From Congeria kusceri (lineage: Eukaryota > Mollusca > Bivalvia > Myida > Dreissenidae), in NCBI GenBank assembly GCA_027627225.1, contig CM051036.1, positions 35,734,426 to 35,798,425 on the forward strand: DNA of 64,000 bases, in the 5' to 3' direction. Positions 12,021-22,815 of this stretch are shown in pieces (the first letter of the stretch is position 1; each line of letters starts with the position of its first letter). The notes beneath the pieces were generated by a model. That model made no database searches. It was not told the origin of the DNA and was given only the letters and a program-made list of their open reading frames with translations. The position numbers and the translations under genes are program-made.

Positions 12021-12145
12021 TGTTGGAATGGGTCAGATACCCATCAGACTGGTAATATTCACATCCAGGGTAATTTTTCATAAGTATTTCAGAATTTGTA
12101 AGTACAGACCTGCTAATATTTTGCCATGTTTTGGAGAAGAATACA

Positions 12146-12455
12146 CAGGGTTTGTATGGATCTGTAAAAGTAATGGAAAATGGGCTTTGTCCTGAAAAAT
12201 CATGAAATCTTGATAATTTGGATTTTATCATGGAAATATTATGGAATTTTAAAAAATTGTCATAGAAAATTGAAAAGTATCCCTGAATATGCCTGTAAGT
12301 GTACAAAAATGATAAAATCCAGTGAAATATATAATCAAACAGAAAATCAAAATAAAGAGCGTAATTATGGACGGACCTGCATTGCAGTGCTACAAGCAAT
12401 TATATTATATTCTATTCAACTGGGCACGAATCAGACTAAACAAACAATTGTTATG
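12146..12455 (+). mobile_element. hAT-like element copy 2, left part
   Basis: It begins CAGGGTTTGTATGG and follows the copy at 85-467 base for base, with moderate divergence, through 'attctattcaactgggcacgaatcag' to TTATG at 12451-12455. There an ATGCTCCCC-family element interrupts it. The sequence AATACA just before the start (12140-12145) is repeated just after the right part (17128-17133), supporting a single original insertion. Confidence 0.75.
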
Positions 12456-13493
12456 CTCCCCAAAAAATATCGGGGGAGCATATAGGCATTGCTTTGTCCG
12501 TCCGTCAGACCTTCCGTCCCACTTTCTTGTCTGGGCTATTTTTCAGGAACTAATAGCCAGAATTCAACGAAACTTTATGTGAAACTTCCTTACCAAGAAG
12601 AGGTGTGCATATTACCAGAACGTTCCACTTCATTGATTTTTCTCAGAGTTATGGGACTTTGAAGATTTCTGAATATGTATATTATGAACAATTCTTCACT
12701 TTCTTGTCCAGGCTGATTCTCAGCAACTACTGGCCGAAATTCAACAAAACTTTATGGGAAGCTTCATTTCCAAGAGGAGGTGTGCATGTTACCAGGACGT
12801 TCAGCTTCAATGATTTTTTTTAGAGTTATGGGACTTTGAAGATTTCTGAAATTAGTATATAGTGCACAATTCTCTAGGATGTTCCGCTTCAATGATTTTT
12901 CTCGGCGTTATGCGAATTTGAAGTTTTCTGAAATTAGTATTTAGTGCACAATTCTTGTCCGGGCTTTTTCTCAGCAACTACTGGACAGATTTCATTGAAA
13001 CTTAATGGAACTCATCATTACCAGGATGTTCTGCTTCAATGATTTTTCTCAGAGTTATGGTTCTTTGAAGATTTTTGAAATTATATTATAGTGCACAATT
13101 CTTGTACGGGCTTTTTCTCAGCAACTACTGGTCAGATTTCAATAAAACTTTTTCGGGAAGCTTCATTGCCAAGAGGAGGTATGCATATAACCAGGACGTT
13201 CCACATCAATGATTTTTCTTGGAGCTATGGGACTTTGAAGATGTCAATTGTGTCATTTCTATTTCTCTGGAATTGCTGTATGAAATTCAATGATGCTTGA
13301 TGAAAAACTAAATAACTAGGAATAGAAATAACCATACCTGTATTACAGTAACGATCCAACACATTTATTTATTTTATTTTGTTTTTATTTTATTTTTACA
13401 ATTTTGCATCATCTGCATGTTCATATTGTATTTGTGTGGCATGCTCACATACAGTTTTGATGTCATATTTGGTCTTGCAGTTCTAGTGATTTT

Positions 13494-16400
13494 AGCTCAC
13501 CTGAGTACGAAGTGCTCGGTGAGCTATTGGTATAGGGGACCTCTCCGGCAGCGTCCGGCGTCCATCGTCCGTCGTCAATGTGCCGTCAACAATTTGGACC
13601 GTTATTGCGATAAAGGCTTCATTTTTAGCTCACCTGAGCACAAAGTGCTCATGGTGAGCTTTGGTGATCGCCCGTTGTCCGTCGTGCGTGCGTGCTTGCG
13701 TCGTCGACTTTTCATTCAAACAACATCTCCTCCTAAACAGCTTTGCAGATTTTCACCAAACTTCACAGGAATGATCCTTGGGTGAACCTCTTTCAAAGTT
13801 GTTCAGATCTTTCCGGTCCGCTGCATATATAGGTCACCAGAGCTAAAAATATATTTAAAAAGTGTAAACTTAAAAAATCTTCTTCTCTGAAACCACAGGG
13901 CCCAGATCTATCATTTTTGGTATGTAACATACTTTAGTGGTCCTCTACAAAGATTGTTCAAATTATGCTCCTGGGGTCAAAATGGGCCACGCCCTGGGGG
14001 TTACATAGTATTTATAGAATATATAGCAAAATGACTTTAAAAATCTTCTTCTCTGAAACCACAAGGCCCAGAGGTTTCATATTTATTATGTAACATCCTA
14101 TAGTGGTCCTCTACAAAGATTGTTCAAATTATGCCCATGGGGTCAGAACTGGCCATGCCCTGGGGTCACATGGTTTATATAGAATATATAGCAAAATGAC
14201 TTTAAAAATCTTCTACTCTGAAAATGCAAGGCCCAGAGTATTCATATTTAGTGTGCAACATCCTTTTGTTGTCCTTTACAAAGATTGTTCAAATTATGCC
14301 CCTGGGGTCAAGACAGGCCACGCCCCAGGGGTCACATGGTTTATATAGAATATATAGCAAAATGACTTTAAAAATCTTCTCCTCTGAAACCACAAGGCCC
14401 AGAGGTTTCATATTTGGTATGTAACATCCTATAGTGTTCCTCTACAAGATTGTTCCAATTATGCCCCTGGGGTCAAAACTGGCCAGGCACCGAGGTCACA
14501 TGGTTTATATAACCTTAAATAGCAAAATGTCTTTAAAAATCTTCTCTGAAACCGCAAGGCCCAGAGGTTTCATATTTGGTATGTAACATCCTATAGTGGT
14601 CCTCTACAAATATTATTCAATTTATGCCCCTGGGGTCAAAACCGGCCACGCCCCGGGGGTCACATGATTTATATAGACTTAAATAGCAAAATGGCTTTAT
14701 AAATATCCTCCTCAGAAACCGCAAGATCCAGAGGTTTCTTATTTGGTATGTAACATTGTATGGTGGTCCTCTACAATTTGTTCAAATTATGCCCCTGGGG
14801 TCAAAACTGGCCACGCCCCGGGGGTCACATGGTTTATATAAATTTAAATAGCAAAATGTCTTTTAAAATCTTCTCCTCTGAAACCGCAAGGCCAGAGGTT
14901 TCGTATTTGGTATTTAACATCCTATAGTGGTCCTCTACAAAGATTGTTAAGTTATGCCCCATGGGTCAAAAATGACCAAACCCCAGGGGTCACATATTTA
15001 ATATAGACTTAAATAGCAAAATGACTTTAAAATTCTTCTCGTTTGAAACCACAAGGCCTAGAGGTTTCATATTTGGTATGTAATATTGTATAGTGGTCCT
15101 CTACAAATATTGTTCAAATGCCCCTGGGGTCAAAACTGGTCACGCCCGGGGGGTTCACATGGTTTATATAGACTTAAATAGCAAAATGACTTTAAAAATC
15201 TTCTCGTCTGAAACAACAAGGCGCACAGCTTTCCTGTATTTGGTAAGTAACATTGCATAGTGGTTCTCTCCAAAGATTGTTCAAATCATGCCCCTGGGGT
15301 CAAATCTGGCCACCACCACCCCCGAGGGGTCACATGGTTTATATAGACTTAAATAGCAAAATGACTTTAAAAGTCTTTACCTGAAACCGCAAGGCCCAGA
15401 GGTTTGTTCAAGGTTGTTCAACTTATGCCCATGGGATAAAAATAAGCCATGCCTAGGGGTTGCAAATTCCAATTGGGTTACAAGGTCTCAGGTGAGAGTC
15501 CTAGGGCCCTCAGGGCCCTCTTGTTCATATATATTGGGGGTTTCATCACTAAAACTGGGGGTATTGCTTCCCAAATTGAGGGAACTTGCACAGTTTGTGT
15601 AAGACCATCAAATCTCGGATGGGATTGTTATTGGGTCAGATCACACGAGTAACACCAGAGTTATTTCCCCTTTTTCATGCAAAAAAAGTGCAAAAGTGCC
15701 CTTTTCCAACATATTGACTTTATTTTCCATCCAATCATAACCAAACTTTTACAGTTTGTGTTTGACCATCAGCAGACGTCAAAAATGGGCCAGATCGTGT
15801 TTCAAACACCAGAGTTATTGCCATTTGTTTATTAAAAAAATATACAAAAATGGACATTATTCAGGATAAGGAGAGACATTTTTCATCCAATCTTCACCAG
15901 TTTTGCACAGTTTGTCTATTACCATGCGATTACAATTAAGTCGAACATAAGCAAGATCGGACCAGAAACACCAGAGTTATTGCCCTTTGTTTGTGAAAAA
16001 AAATATGCAAAAATGGACATTATACAGGATAGAGACTTCATTTTTTTCCAATCTTTACCAATCTTGCACAGTTTGTCTATGACAATAAGATTAAAGGTGA
16101 AGTCGAATATAAGCAAGATTGGACCAGAAACACCAGAGTTATTGCCCTTTGTTTGTGAAAAAAATATGCAAAAATGGATATTATTCAGGATAGAGACTTC
16201 ATTTTTCATCCAATATTCACCAATCGTGTACAGTTTGTCTATGAACGTAAGACTACAGGTGAAGTAGAATATAAGCATGATCGGGCCAGAAACACCAAAG
16301 TTATTGCCCCTTGTGTTTGGAAAAAAACATCAACAAGTTATCAATGATTGGCTTGCACACATGATTTTTGATTCAATGTAAACCAAACTTACACAGTTTG

Positions 16401-16892
16401 CGCATGACCATAAAAATTGACTGATAAAATTTGATTTCCAACAGTTGAAAGACTTGCATGCAGTTATTTGTATATGCAACTTTGATGTCTTCAGAGCCTG
16501 CATTAACATCATTTATCATCATTGGAAAGAAAATTATGAAAGAAAAAGCAAAACTTTAACTTATAGCACAGCCATCGGAATTATCGCATTGCAACTAGTT
16601 TTCCAAAACTGTTTGCGAAAAAGACATCAAAATCTACTGTTTCGGCATTTTCCAGAATTGTCAATGACTTAATGAAAAAGGGTCAGGTAAGAATATAGAG
16701 AAAAATGATTTGAGAACCATTAGCAAAAAAACACACATCCACTACCCAACTCATACTTTAGTTAGAACATTGCACTTACCGATGTTTTATATCAAAATTG
16801 ATCCTACCCCCACTGTGTATTGCTCAGATACCTTAATTTTCAAATCTGTAGCAGTTCTCAGGTGAGCGCTTTGGGACATCATTGCCCTCTTG
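13494..16892 (+). mobile_element. AGCTCACC-family element C', interrupted host copy
   Basis: The left end is hairpin AGCTCACC-GAGTAC..GTGCTC-GGTGAGCT (13494-13525) followed by GTCCGGCGTCCATCGTCC. It breaks at 13626. It resumes at 15524 with a different core: four to five ~164-bp units (landmarks 'agagttattgccctttgttt', 'atgcaaaaatggacattat', 'gcacagtttgtctatgac') to about 16320. A unique right part follows, ending CAGGTGAGCGCTTTGGGACATCATTGCCCTCTTG at 16892. Its core is unrelated to that of copies A, B and C although the ends match, so ends and cores are shuffled between families. Confidence 0.75.
13627..15523 (+). mobile_element. AGCTCACC-family tandem-core element C
   Basis: A complete copy inserted in C'. 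The 5' hairpin AGCTCACC-GAGCAC-aaa-GTGCTC-GGTGAGCT (13627-13660) is followed by CGTGCGTGCGTGC, then about ten ~165-bp units like those of copies A and B. The right end is GGTGAGAGTCCTA, then GGGCCCTCAGGGCCCTCTTG (15504-15523). Flanks are T-rich on the left (cattttt|AGCT) and CTTG|ttcat on the right, with no obvious target duplication. Confidence 0.85.
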
Positions 16893-16987
16893 TTAGTTAT
16901 TTTACTATCTCTGCCCTTCTCATTGCATTTATATTGCTTGACAAAGCGCATTGGGGAGCATCCATCAGTTTTACTGATATGCTTGTA

Positions 16988-17127
16988 TTATGTAGATCAA
17001 ATAAAATGTGGATATCATTGTACTATTTTGACTTTAGTATGTTTGGATTATAGCATTGAAAACTTAGCTACATGAATGTCATGGAAAAATCATGGAATTT
17101 TGGTTTCAACAGTTTGTATGAACCCTG
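16988..17127 (+). mobile_element. hAT-like element copy 2, right part
   Basis: It resumes the repeat at 'ttatgtagatcaaataaaatgtgg', matching 330-467 of copy 1, and ends GTTTGTATGAACCCTG. AATACA follows at 17128-17133, equal to the six bases before the left part. Confidence 0.75.
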
Positions 17128-17385
17128 AATACAGCTTTTCATATTGAAAATTGAGACTAAGGTCCTTTTATACGACCTGTTTAAAATAAAAAGAAAACAA
17201 AGGCATTTTTGTTGTGGTTTGAAGCCTAATACTGTCAATGTTGATCTTATTCAAATCTTCATTATTTTAAAAGTTAACCTGTGAGTGAAAATCAAGTGAG
17301 ATCACTGATTTTGTAATTGGGTCATTACAATCTATAGAATATAAGTTCCCATAGTTGTCAATGTGTTTTATCCAGTCATTGCGCT

Positions 17386-17491
17386 TGTTTAATGGTGGTT
17401 TGTTTGTGAATAGCGATGAATGTTTACTGGTGGTTTGTGTGTGAATAGCGATGAATGTTTGATGGTGGTTTGTTTGTGAATACCAATGAAT
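17386..17491. repeat. 35-bp tandem repeat, three copies
   Basis: The phrase 'ggtggtttgt.tgtgaata' recurs exactly 35 bp apart at 17394, 17429 and 17464. Non-coding intronic minisatellite. Confidence 0.9.
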
Positions 17492-17680
17492 GGAAATGAG
17501 TCCATAAACAACGGCTGGGGAGGAATTTAAAAATGCATAATCTGGAAAGGTCTTCTCCTCAAGTATTTCAAAGCCTGCTGTTGATTTTGGTCTACTACAG
17601 TTTGATGATCGGGTTAATACAGTCTATGGTATTCCTCAAGTACTTTGATAAGTAATGGAGTCTTTGTTGGGCTACTTTAG

Positions 17681-17816
17681 TTTGGCGATTGATCGACTGA
17701 AGTCTGCAGACGACGCGTTCTGCCAGCAGTTGGAGGACAAGGTGCAGTCGTATAAGGAGATGATCGAGCGAGTCAGACACGATAAACAGATTGAAGTGGA
17801 CCAAGCGTACATGCGG
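17681..17816 (+). CDS. Coiled-coil protein gene, third visible exon
   Basis: A 136-bp exon from acceptor CTACTTTAG (ends 17680) to donor GTAAGG at 17817. The first base completes the Asn codon split from exon 7799-7936. Then come 45 residues (LAIDRLKSADDAFCQQLEDK and on, ending ..VDQAYMR), and the exon ends in phase 0. Composition again suggests a long helix. A longer open frame starting at an ATG at 17655 and reading into the intron to 17948 is not the real gene: the phase continuity and consensus splice sites decide the borders. Confidence 0.9.
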
Positions 17817-18423
17817 GTAAGGAAACAACTTGACATTGTCTTCAGTGAGAGGCATGGATCAGTGATGGCATTTGCATTTCAGAAGATATCATATTTTGAA
17901 ACAATTCATTGGGAACAAATGTGTGTACTTTTCCCCAAAAGTAATTGATTTATAATGTATGAGATTTATAACTACATCTATTTAGATTAAACTCTGACAG
18001 ACATGGTTGACAGTATACAAACTTTAATGTTTTTACAAGACATGACTGTCAAACAATTAAGTTATAGCTTTCTGAATGGCTAAATGCAATGTCAAAAATC
18101 GTCGTAAGGTCAATTGTTAACGTGTTTTAAGAAATTTCAATGAAGCAAAGTTTGCACTTTTGGAGCTTACATGAGGTATTTGTTAATAAAGAACATTGTA
18201 TTACAAATAAAAGCAAAACAGTTTCTGACTGGTTGAGAAGCAAAAGTAAACATTATCAGTTTAGTTGATAAATTTTTTGTTAAACTATTAAAGATGGTAA
18301 ATGTACTGCCTTTATAAATTTCACTTAACACTGCAGGGTTTAATAATGGACTCTACATGCGTTCATAACATTCTTATAATTATAATCATGTGAGTCAAGT
18401 TTCCTGCATATTATTACTAAATT
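17817..18423. other. Intron 3 start, no recognised features
   Basis: Unique AT-rich intronic DNA up to the first 261-bp MITE copy. Nothing supported. Confidence 0.5.
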
Positions 18424-18684
18424 GAGCCGTGTCATGGGAAAACTGGTCTTAATGCATGTGCGTAAAGTGACGTCCTGGATTAGCCTGTGCAGTCCGCACA
18501 GGCTAATCCGGGACGGCACTTTATGCTTTTATGGTATTTTCTGTTTCAAGGAGGTCTCCTCTAAACATAAATCCACTGTAGGCAGAAAGTGCCGTCCTGG
18601 ATTAGCCTGTGCGGACTGCACAGGCTAATCCGGTACAACACTTTACGCACATGCATTGAGTCCAGTTTTCCCACGACGTGCCTC
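18424..18684. mobile_element. 261-bp MITE, copy 1
   Basis: Long terminal inverted repeats (~100 bp) start GAGCCGTGTCATGGG and end ..CCACGACGTGCCTC. Each arm contains its own perfect small hairpin built on GCCTGTGCAG..CTGCACAGGC. Flanked by AATT at 18420-18423 and 18685-18688. Same length as copies 2 and 3. Confidence 0.9.
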
Positions 18685-18688
18685 AATT

Positions 18689-19255
18689 ATATTCAAACGA
18701 AATATGGCTGATATTCTGCAGCAGCATATTTTTCAGTCCAGGTTCCTGACTGTGGAGTAGTTGCGGCAGTGCTAATTTAAAGCCGTAGTCCATAGAATAT
18801 AATCCAATACATCTTAAATTGGCATTAGTTCTAATGAACGTTAATGCCATTTATTTGACTGAAAACTGTTTCATATTTACGAAAGGCAATTAATAATGTC
18901 TATGTTTGAAAACGCTTGGTACTAACGGAATACACACTAATGTACACGCTGATTTACTCCAGAGGCATCACCAGCTATCGCTGTAGAAATAATACGATAA
19001 AAAGTTACAAAAACGTTATTATTTTACCAATTTCAATGCGTTTTTTAATAATTTTTTATCAGTAAAATGTCCATTAGATACGATTTCTGCAAAGTTTTAT
19101 TTGTATTACATATTTATGGACTGCTTTAAGTGTGTAATTTATGCTTTTATATTGTCAGCTTGCTATCTCTAATAGTTTAGAATAATTGTCATCTAGACAT
19201 TAATGGGAAGCAGCAATTTGTTTGATCTCATATGCAGGTATATATACCTTAATTG
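18689..19255. other. Intronic sequence between MITE copies
   Basis: Unique AT-rich intron DNA with no recognised reading frame or repeat. Confidence 0.5.
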
Positions 19256-19516
19256 GTGGCGCGTCGTGAGAAAACCGTTCTTAATGCATGTGCGTTAAGT
19301 GTTGTCCCGGATTAGCCTGTGCAGTCCGCACAGGCTAATCCAGGACGGCACTTACCGCCTGCAGTGGATTTATGTTTAGAAGAGACTTCCTTGAAACAGA
19401 AAATACCATAACAGCGGAAAGTGCTGTCCCAGATTAGCCTGTGCAGACTGCACAGGCTGATCCGGGACGACACTTTACGCACATGCATTAAGGCCGGTTT
19501 TCCCACGACGCGCCTC
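19256..19516. mobile_element. 261-bp MITE, copy 2
   Basis: GTGGCGCGTCGTGAG.. to ..CCACGACGCGCCTC, with two internal GCCTGTGCAG-type hairpins. Flanked by ATTG at 19252-19255 and 19517-19520. The open frames that cross it on the minus strand are shadows of the inverted repeats. Confidence 0.92.
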
Positions 19517-19520
19517 ATTG

Positions 19521-19842
19521 TATGTCTCATGTCTGGGCCCATATCCACAAAGCTCCTTAGAGAAAACTAGTCTAGGATTTCCTTTACCAAGAGTGCACCA
19601 CCACCTGCCCACCTCTATAGGGTGTGCAATTTCCTCTTTAATATCATGTAATACAATCACAATATATAATTATAAATTTATAATCATGCATTAAAGTGTT
19701 AGAACTATACAATACTTAAAAAGGAACAACACAAGAAACATCTCAAAATTACCAAGACAACAATAATTGCCCATAAATACCTCTATAGGGTTTGCAATGT
19801 GTTCTTCCTAGCCCAGCTACATTGAATGGGGATGACATTTGT
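19521..19842. other. Intronic sequence, no recognised features
   Basis: Short unique stretch between the second MITE copy and the ATGCCCC-family element. 'cctctatagggt(g/t)tgcaat' occurs twice (19612, 19782), a hint of an old duplication. Confidence 0.4.
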
Positions 19843-20575
19843 ATGCCCCCACCATCAATGATGGCGGAGCATATACCCTGTCCCTGGGTACGTTTCGGAT
19901 TCTTGTCCGGACAATAACTTTGTCCGTCATTGGAAGATTTTCAGATAACTTGGCAGAAATGTTAAGCATAATGAGATGGTGTGTCACGCATAAGAACCAG
20001 GTCCCTAGGTTCAAGGCTAAGGTCACACTGCAAGGTCAAAGGTCAATATAAGAATTTAAGCCATAACCCCTGTCCAGAGCATAATTTTATCCAGCATGGA
20101 AGGAATTTCAAATAACTTGGCACAAGCGTTAAGCATGGTTAAACTGTGTGTCACGCGCAAGAACCATGTCCCTAGGTCCAAGGTCAAGGTCACATTTAAA
20201 GGTCAAACGTAAAATATAAGAATTTAAGCCATAGACCCTAAATTTTCTCGTTAAAGTTTATATTAAAAAGTCTTATAATTTCAAAACTACTAAAGTTATT
20301 AACCTGGAACTTGGAATGCCCCTTTGTCATTAACTGCAGCATCAGGGGCAACATTTCCCATAAGTCTGTTTTGTATCTTAACAGAGTTATGCCCACTCTT
20401 TACATAGATTTTTTGGTTGAAGTTTTTGTTCCAAAATCTTAAAATTTATAAACTATATAAGGTTTTCAGCCAAAAGTTCTGTATTTCAACAAATTTATGC
20501 CCCTTCCACTTTCCAAACTATGCACCAACAGAAATACTTGGATTAATCGAGCTCGCTGTCCTCTGTCTGCTCTTG
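19843..20575 (+). mobile_element. ATGCCCC-family element with two core units
   Basis: The 5' hairpin is ATGCCCCCaCCATCAATGATGGcGGaGCAT (19843-19872). Two core units follow (landmarks 'gtcacgc.(c/t)aagaacca.gtccctagg', 'aaggtcacat/c'), then a right part rich in 'aaagttattaa' phrases. The end is GAGCTCGCTGTCCTCTGTCTGCTCTTG at about 20575. Non-coding. Confidence 0.7.
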
Positions 20576-20740
20576 TTCATTATATGGCTATATTGAAAAC
20601 TTTGAAAGTCTTCTTGCCAGAAACCACTGTTTGGATTTTGAAATAATTTCACAGAAATGTTCCTTAGGTGGTTCTCTACTAAAATACTTTTAATGATTTA
20701 GATTTGTTAAAAAGTCATAACCGCCAGCATATCAGGGTTC
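20576..20740 (+). repeat. Solitary core-unit fragment
   Basis: One ~165-bp unit ('atatggctatattgaaaacttt', 'cttgccagaaaccactg', 'ttcacagaaatgttcctta') matching the core of the element at 53367-54842. It lies directly downstream of the previous element. Confidence 0.65.
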
Positions 20741-21117
20741 TTTGGCTTCTGACACTCCTTATTTAATAAGCCAGTGGAGCTTTACACGCACTCGTGTGCC
20801 TTTTGTTTTATCAGTGTTTATGTAATCATTGTTATTGGTCTACGCTTATTGAATCCTAGGAAGGCTTGGTTGCATTTGGATCCAGAATGCATTTGTCATT
20901 TCCTTGCAAGAAAGTCCCACTATCCCTCGATAAACCCCAAACACTGCTGCTAGTCTCAAAGAAGGCTTTATAAACAATCCTGAAAATCTCTGTCTGCTTC
21001 CGGGCTTACAGTCTTAGCAAATGTTAAAATGACACAGGACTGGAAAAGAAATTCACAGGAACTCCTGTCGTCTGTTGCGCTACACCTTATTGAAATGAGC
21101 CGGATGAAAATAGAAAT

Positions 21118-21378
21118 GTGGCGCGTCGTGGGAAAACCGGACTTAACGCATGTGCGTAAAGTGTCGTCCTGGATCAGCCTGTGCAGTCTGCACAGGCTAA
21201 TCCTGGACGGTACTTTCCGTTTTTATGGTATTTTCTGATTCAAGAAAGTCTCTTCTAAACATAAATCCACTGTAGGCGGAAAGTGCCGTCCTGGATTAGC
21301 CTGTGCAGACTGCACAGGCTAATCCGGGATGACACTTTACGCACATGCATTAAGACCGGTTTTCCCATGACGCGCCTC
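21118..21378. mobile_element. 261-bp MITE, copy 3
   Basis: GTGGCGCGTCGTGGG.. to ..CATGACGCGCCTC, with the same two internal hairpins. Flanked by AAAT at 21114-21117 and 21379-21382. Its arms are the most complete of the three copies: ~105 bp with few mismatches. Confidence 0.92.
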
Positions 21379-21986
21379 AAATGTATTGTTGTTTTCTACT
21401 GAAATTATTATGTTATTAGACATTTGAATCTATCTCACCAGTCCTGACCATGATCTTTTTCTTTCATGGCACTGTTTTGTATATTCATAAAGTTTTTCAT
21501 TTGTTAACAGCGGCGTAGCTTCTATTAGGCCATGTAGGCCGCGTCCTTCACATTTTTTCAGAAATAATGAAACAATAAAAGTGCCAAATCTGCAATAAAA
21601 TCGAAAGCTGTGGGGGGTTGGGGTTGTGATCTAAATTACTGTCAGCTCAATTTGTGTTGTTAGACTCATTTAAGGAAACACACTCCCCCACACACTGGCC
21701 ACTGAACAACATAAAAAGTGGCCTACACATATTTTGGGACCAAGCTACACCCCAGGTTAAGATGTCTGTGAATTTGTCCAAGATCTGTGTCATATAGGAG
21801 TTGCATCCTAAATTTGTTTGATACATCAGCATTCAAGGCTTAATGTAAATGTGGCAAGTTTTGATAAACGTACTCTTGACAATGATAGTTTGTAAATTGT
21901 GTTCTTGAATATAAGTGGTAACAATGGCAATATCTGATTTTAAGCTTGTGACGATGATTATGGTAATGATAACGCAAGTGATGATA

Positions 21987-22092
21987 AGGGTGGTGATGAT
22001 GATGATGATGATGATAATCAATATTCATGATCAATATGATGATGATGATGATGATTGTGATGATCATTATGATAATGATGATGATGACAAAG
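21987..22092. repeat. GAT-rich microsatellite
   Basis: Interrupted (GAT)n with GATAAT variants. It gives spurious Asp/Met-rich (+) and Ile- or His-rich (-) open frames. Confidence 0.9.
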
Positions 22093-22179
22093 ATGGCATT
22101 ATGAGGAGGTGGACGATGTTGATGGAGTCATTGCTGGAGATTTTCAGGATAAAGCTGGTAATTTGTTGCATATTTGCAG

Positions 22180-22308
22180 GTGGCAGAGGTTGAGGAGGAG
22201 ATGCGAGAGCTACTGCAGGAGAATCAGGCGTCCAAGAAAGCCATGGAGGACAAGATGAAGCGACTCACCCAAGCCATGACCGAGCTGCAGTCAGACCTCT
22301 ATCAGTGA
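22180..22308 (+). CDS. Coiled-coil protein gene, last exon and stop codon
   Basis: The acceptor is TATTTGCAG (ends 22179). The exon is phase 0 and encodes 42 residues (VAEVEEEMRELLQENQASKK and on, ending ..ELQSDLYQ) before TGA at 22306-22308. Together the four exons give ~165 C-terminal residues with one continuous frame, all compatible with coiled coil and no globular domain or tail motif. The start of the protein and its full length are outside the window. Its identity is left open. LEKR1-like or other centrosome/cilium coiled-coil proteins are reasonable first comparisons, but I cannot confirm any of them by eye. Confidence 0.9.
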   Translation: MAEVEEEMRELLQENQASKKAMEDKMKRLTQAMTELQSDLYQ

Positions 22309-22815
22309 TCTGGGCCACAGGGCGTGTGGAGTCGGTGATAGTGGGTGTATGAGGACTGGTTTTGAGAGATTCAGATATACAGCAGTTGGTTTTTGTAATA
22401 AGGGTTGTTAAATGTGCCTGTGACAGTTGTTGCCTATGGTGAGAACATGCGTCATGAAGAGTCTGTGATACAACGTGTATCCTGAAGACTGTGGGATTTA
22501 CTGATATATGTAATGATGGGGGTCAAACGTGTTTGTGACAGTTGTTGCCTTTGGGTCATCAAAAAAGCATTGATGCATTATTAGACATAATAAGATTACT
22601 AGTTTAGCAAAGAATAGAGAATTAGAATTATGTAGGGCAGACAGTGATGACAGACTACAGGCAACAATATGTGTTTCCAAACTAATTTATCTGGTAGTTC
22701 TTCCTAGTTTTGTTAAATCTATGTATTTTATGCTGTACATATTTTAACCTTCACATCATAATGCAGAGAAAAACATAATATTACTTTCAATAAAGTATTT
22801 AAATAATTTATTAAT
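22309..22815 (+). terminator. Probable 3'UTR with polyadenylation signal
   Basis: It follows the TGA of the coiled-coil gene. A canonical AATAAA lies at 22789-22794, about 480 bp after the stop, with cleavage expected 10-30 bases later. The next possible signal (ATTAAA near 23073) would give a longer form. Confidence 0.7.

Larger units (their letters stand above)
12456..16987 (+). mobile_element. ATGCTCCCC-family element D, inserted in hAT-like copy 2 and itself interrupted
   Basis: The left end is a hairpin, ATGCTCCCC..CGGGGGAGCAT (about 12453-12482), then GTCCGTCCGTC. A core of about five ~150-180-bp units lies at 12530-13300 (landmarks 'tctcagcaactactgg', 'aagcttcatt', 'gagttatggga'). The right end resumes at 16893-16987: 'gcattggggagcat', a hairpin AGCATccATCAG-ttttа-type stem-loop ending CTGATatGCT (16957-16983), then TTGT. 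In between sits a second insertion (13494-16892). TTATG flanks both ends (12451-12455, 16988-16992). Confidence 0.7.

Noticed and set aside
15919..16278. Minus-strand frame with internal repeats
   Set aside because: Lies within the ~164-bp tandem core of element C'. The repeated protein phrases come from the DNA repeat.
17655..17948. 97-codon frame starting at an ATG in front of the third exon
   Set aside because: It reads through consensus splice sites. The exon 17681-17816 with matching phases explains the coding part.
19312..19660. Frames overlapping the 261-bp MITE (also 18422-18628 and 21029-21238)
   Set aside because: The similar peptides in all three places arise from the MITE arms, not from a gene family.
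21833..22193. His- or Asp-rich frames
   Set aside because: Translations of the (GAT)n microsatellite; only the part from 22180 in the exon's frame is real.
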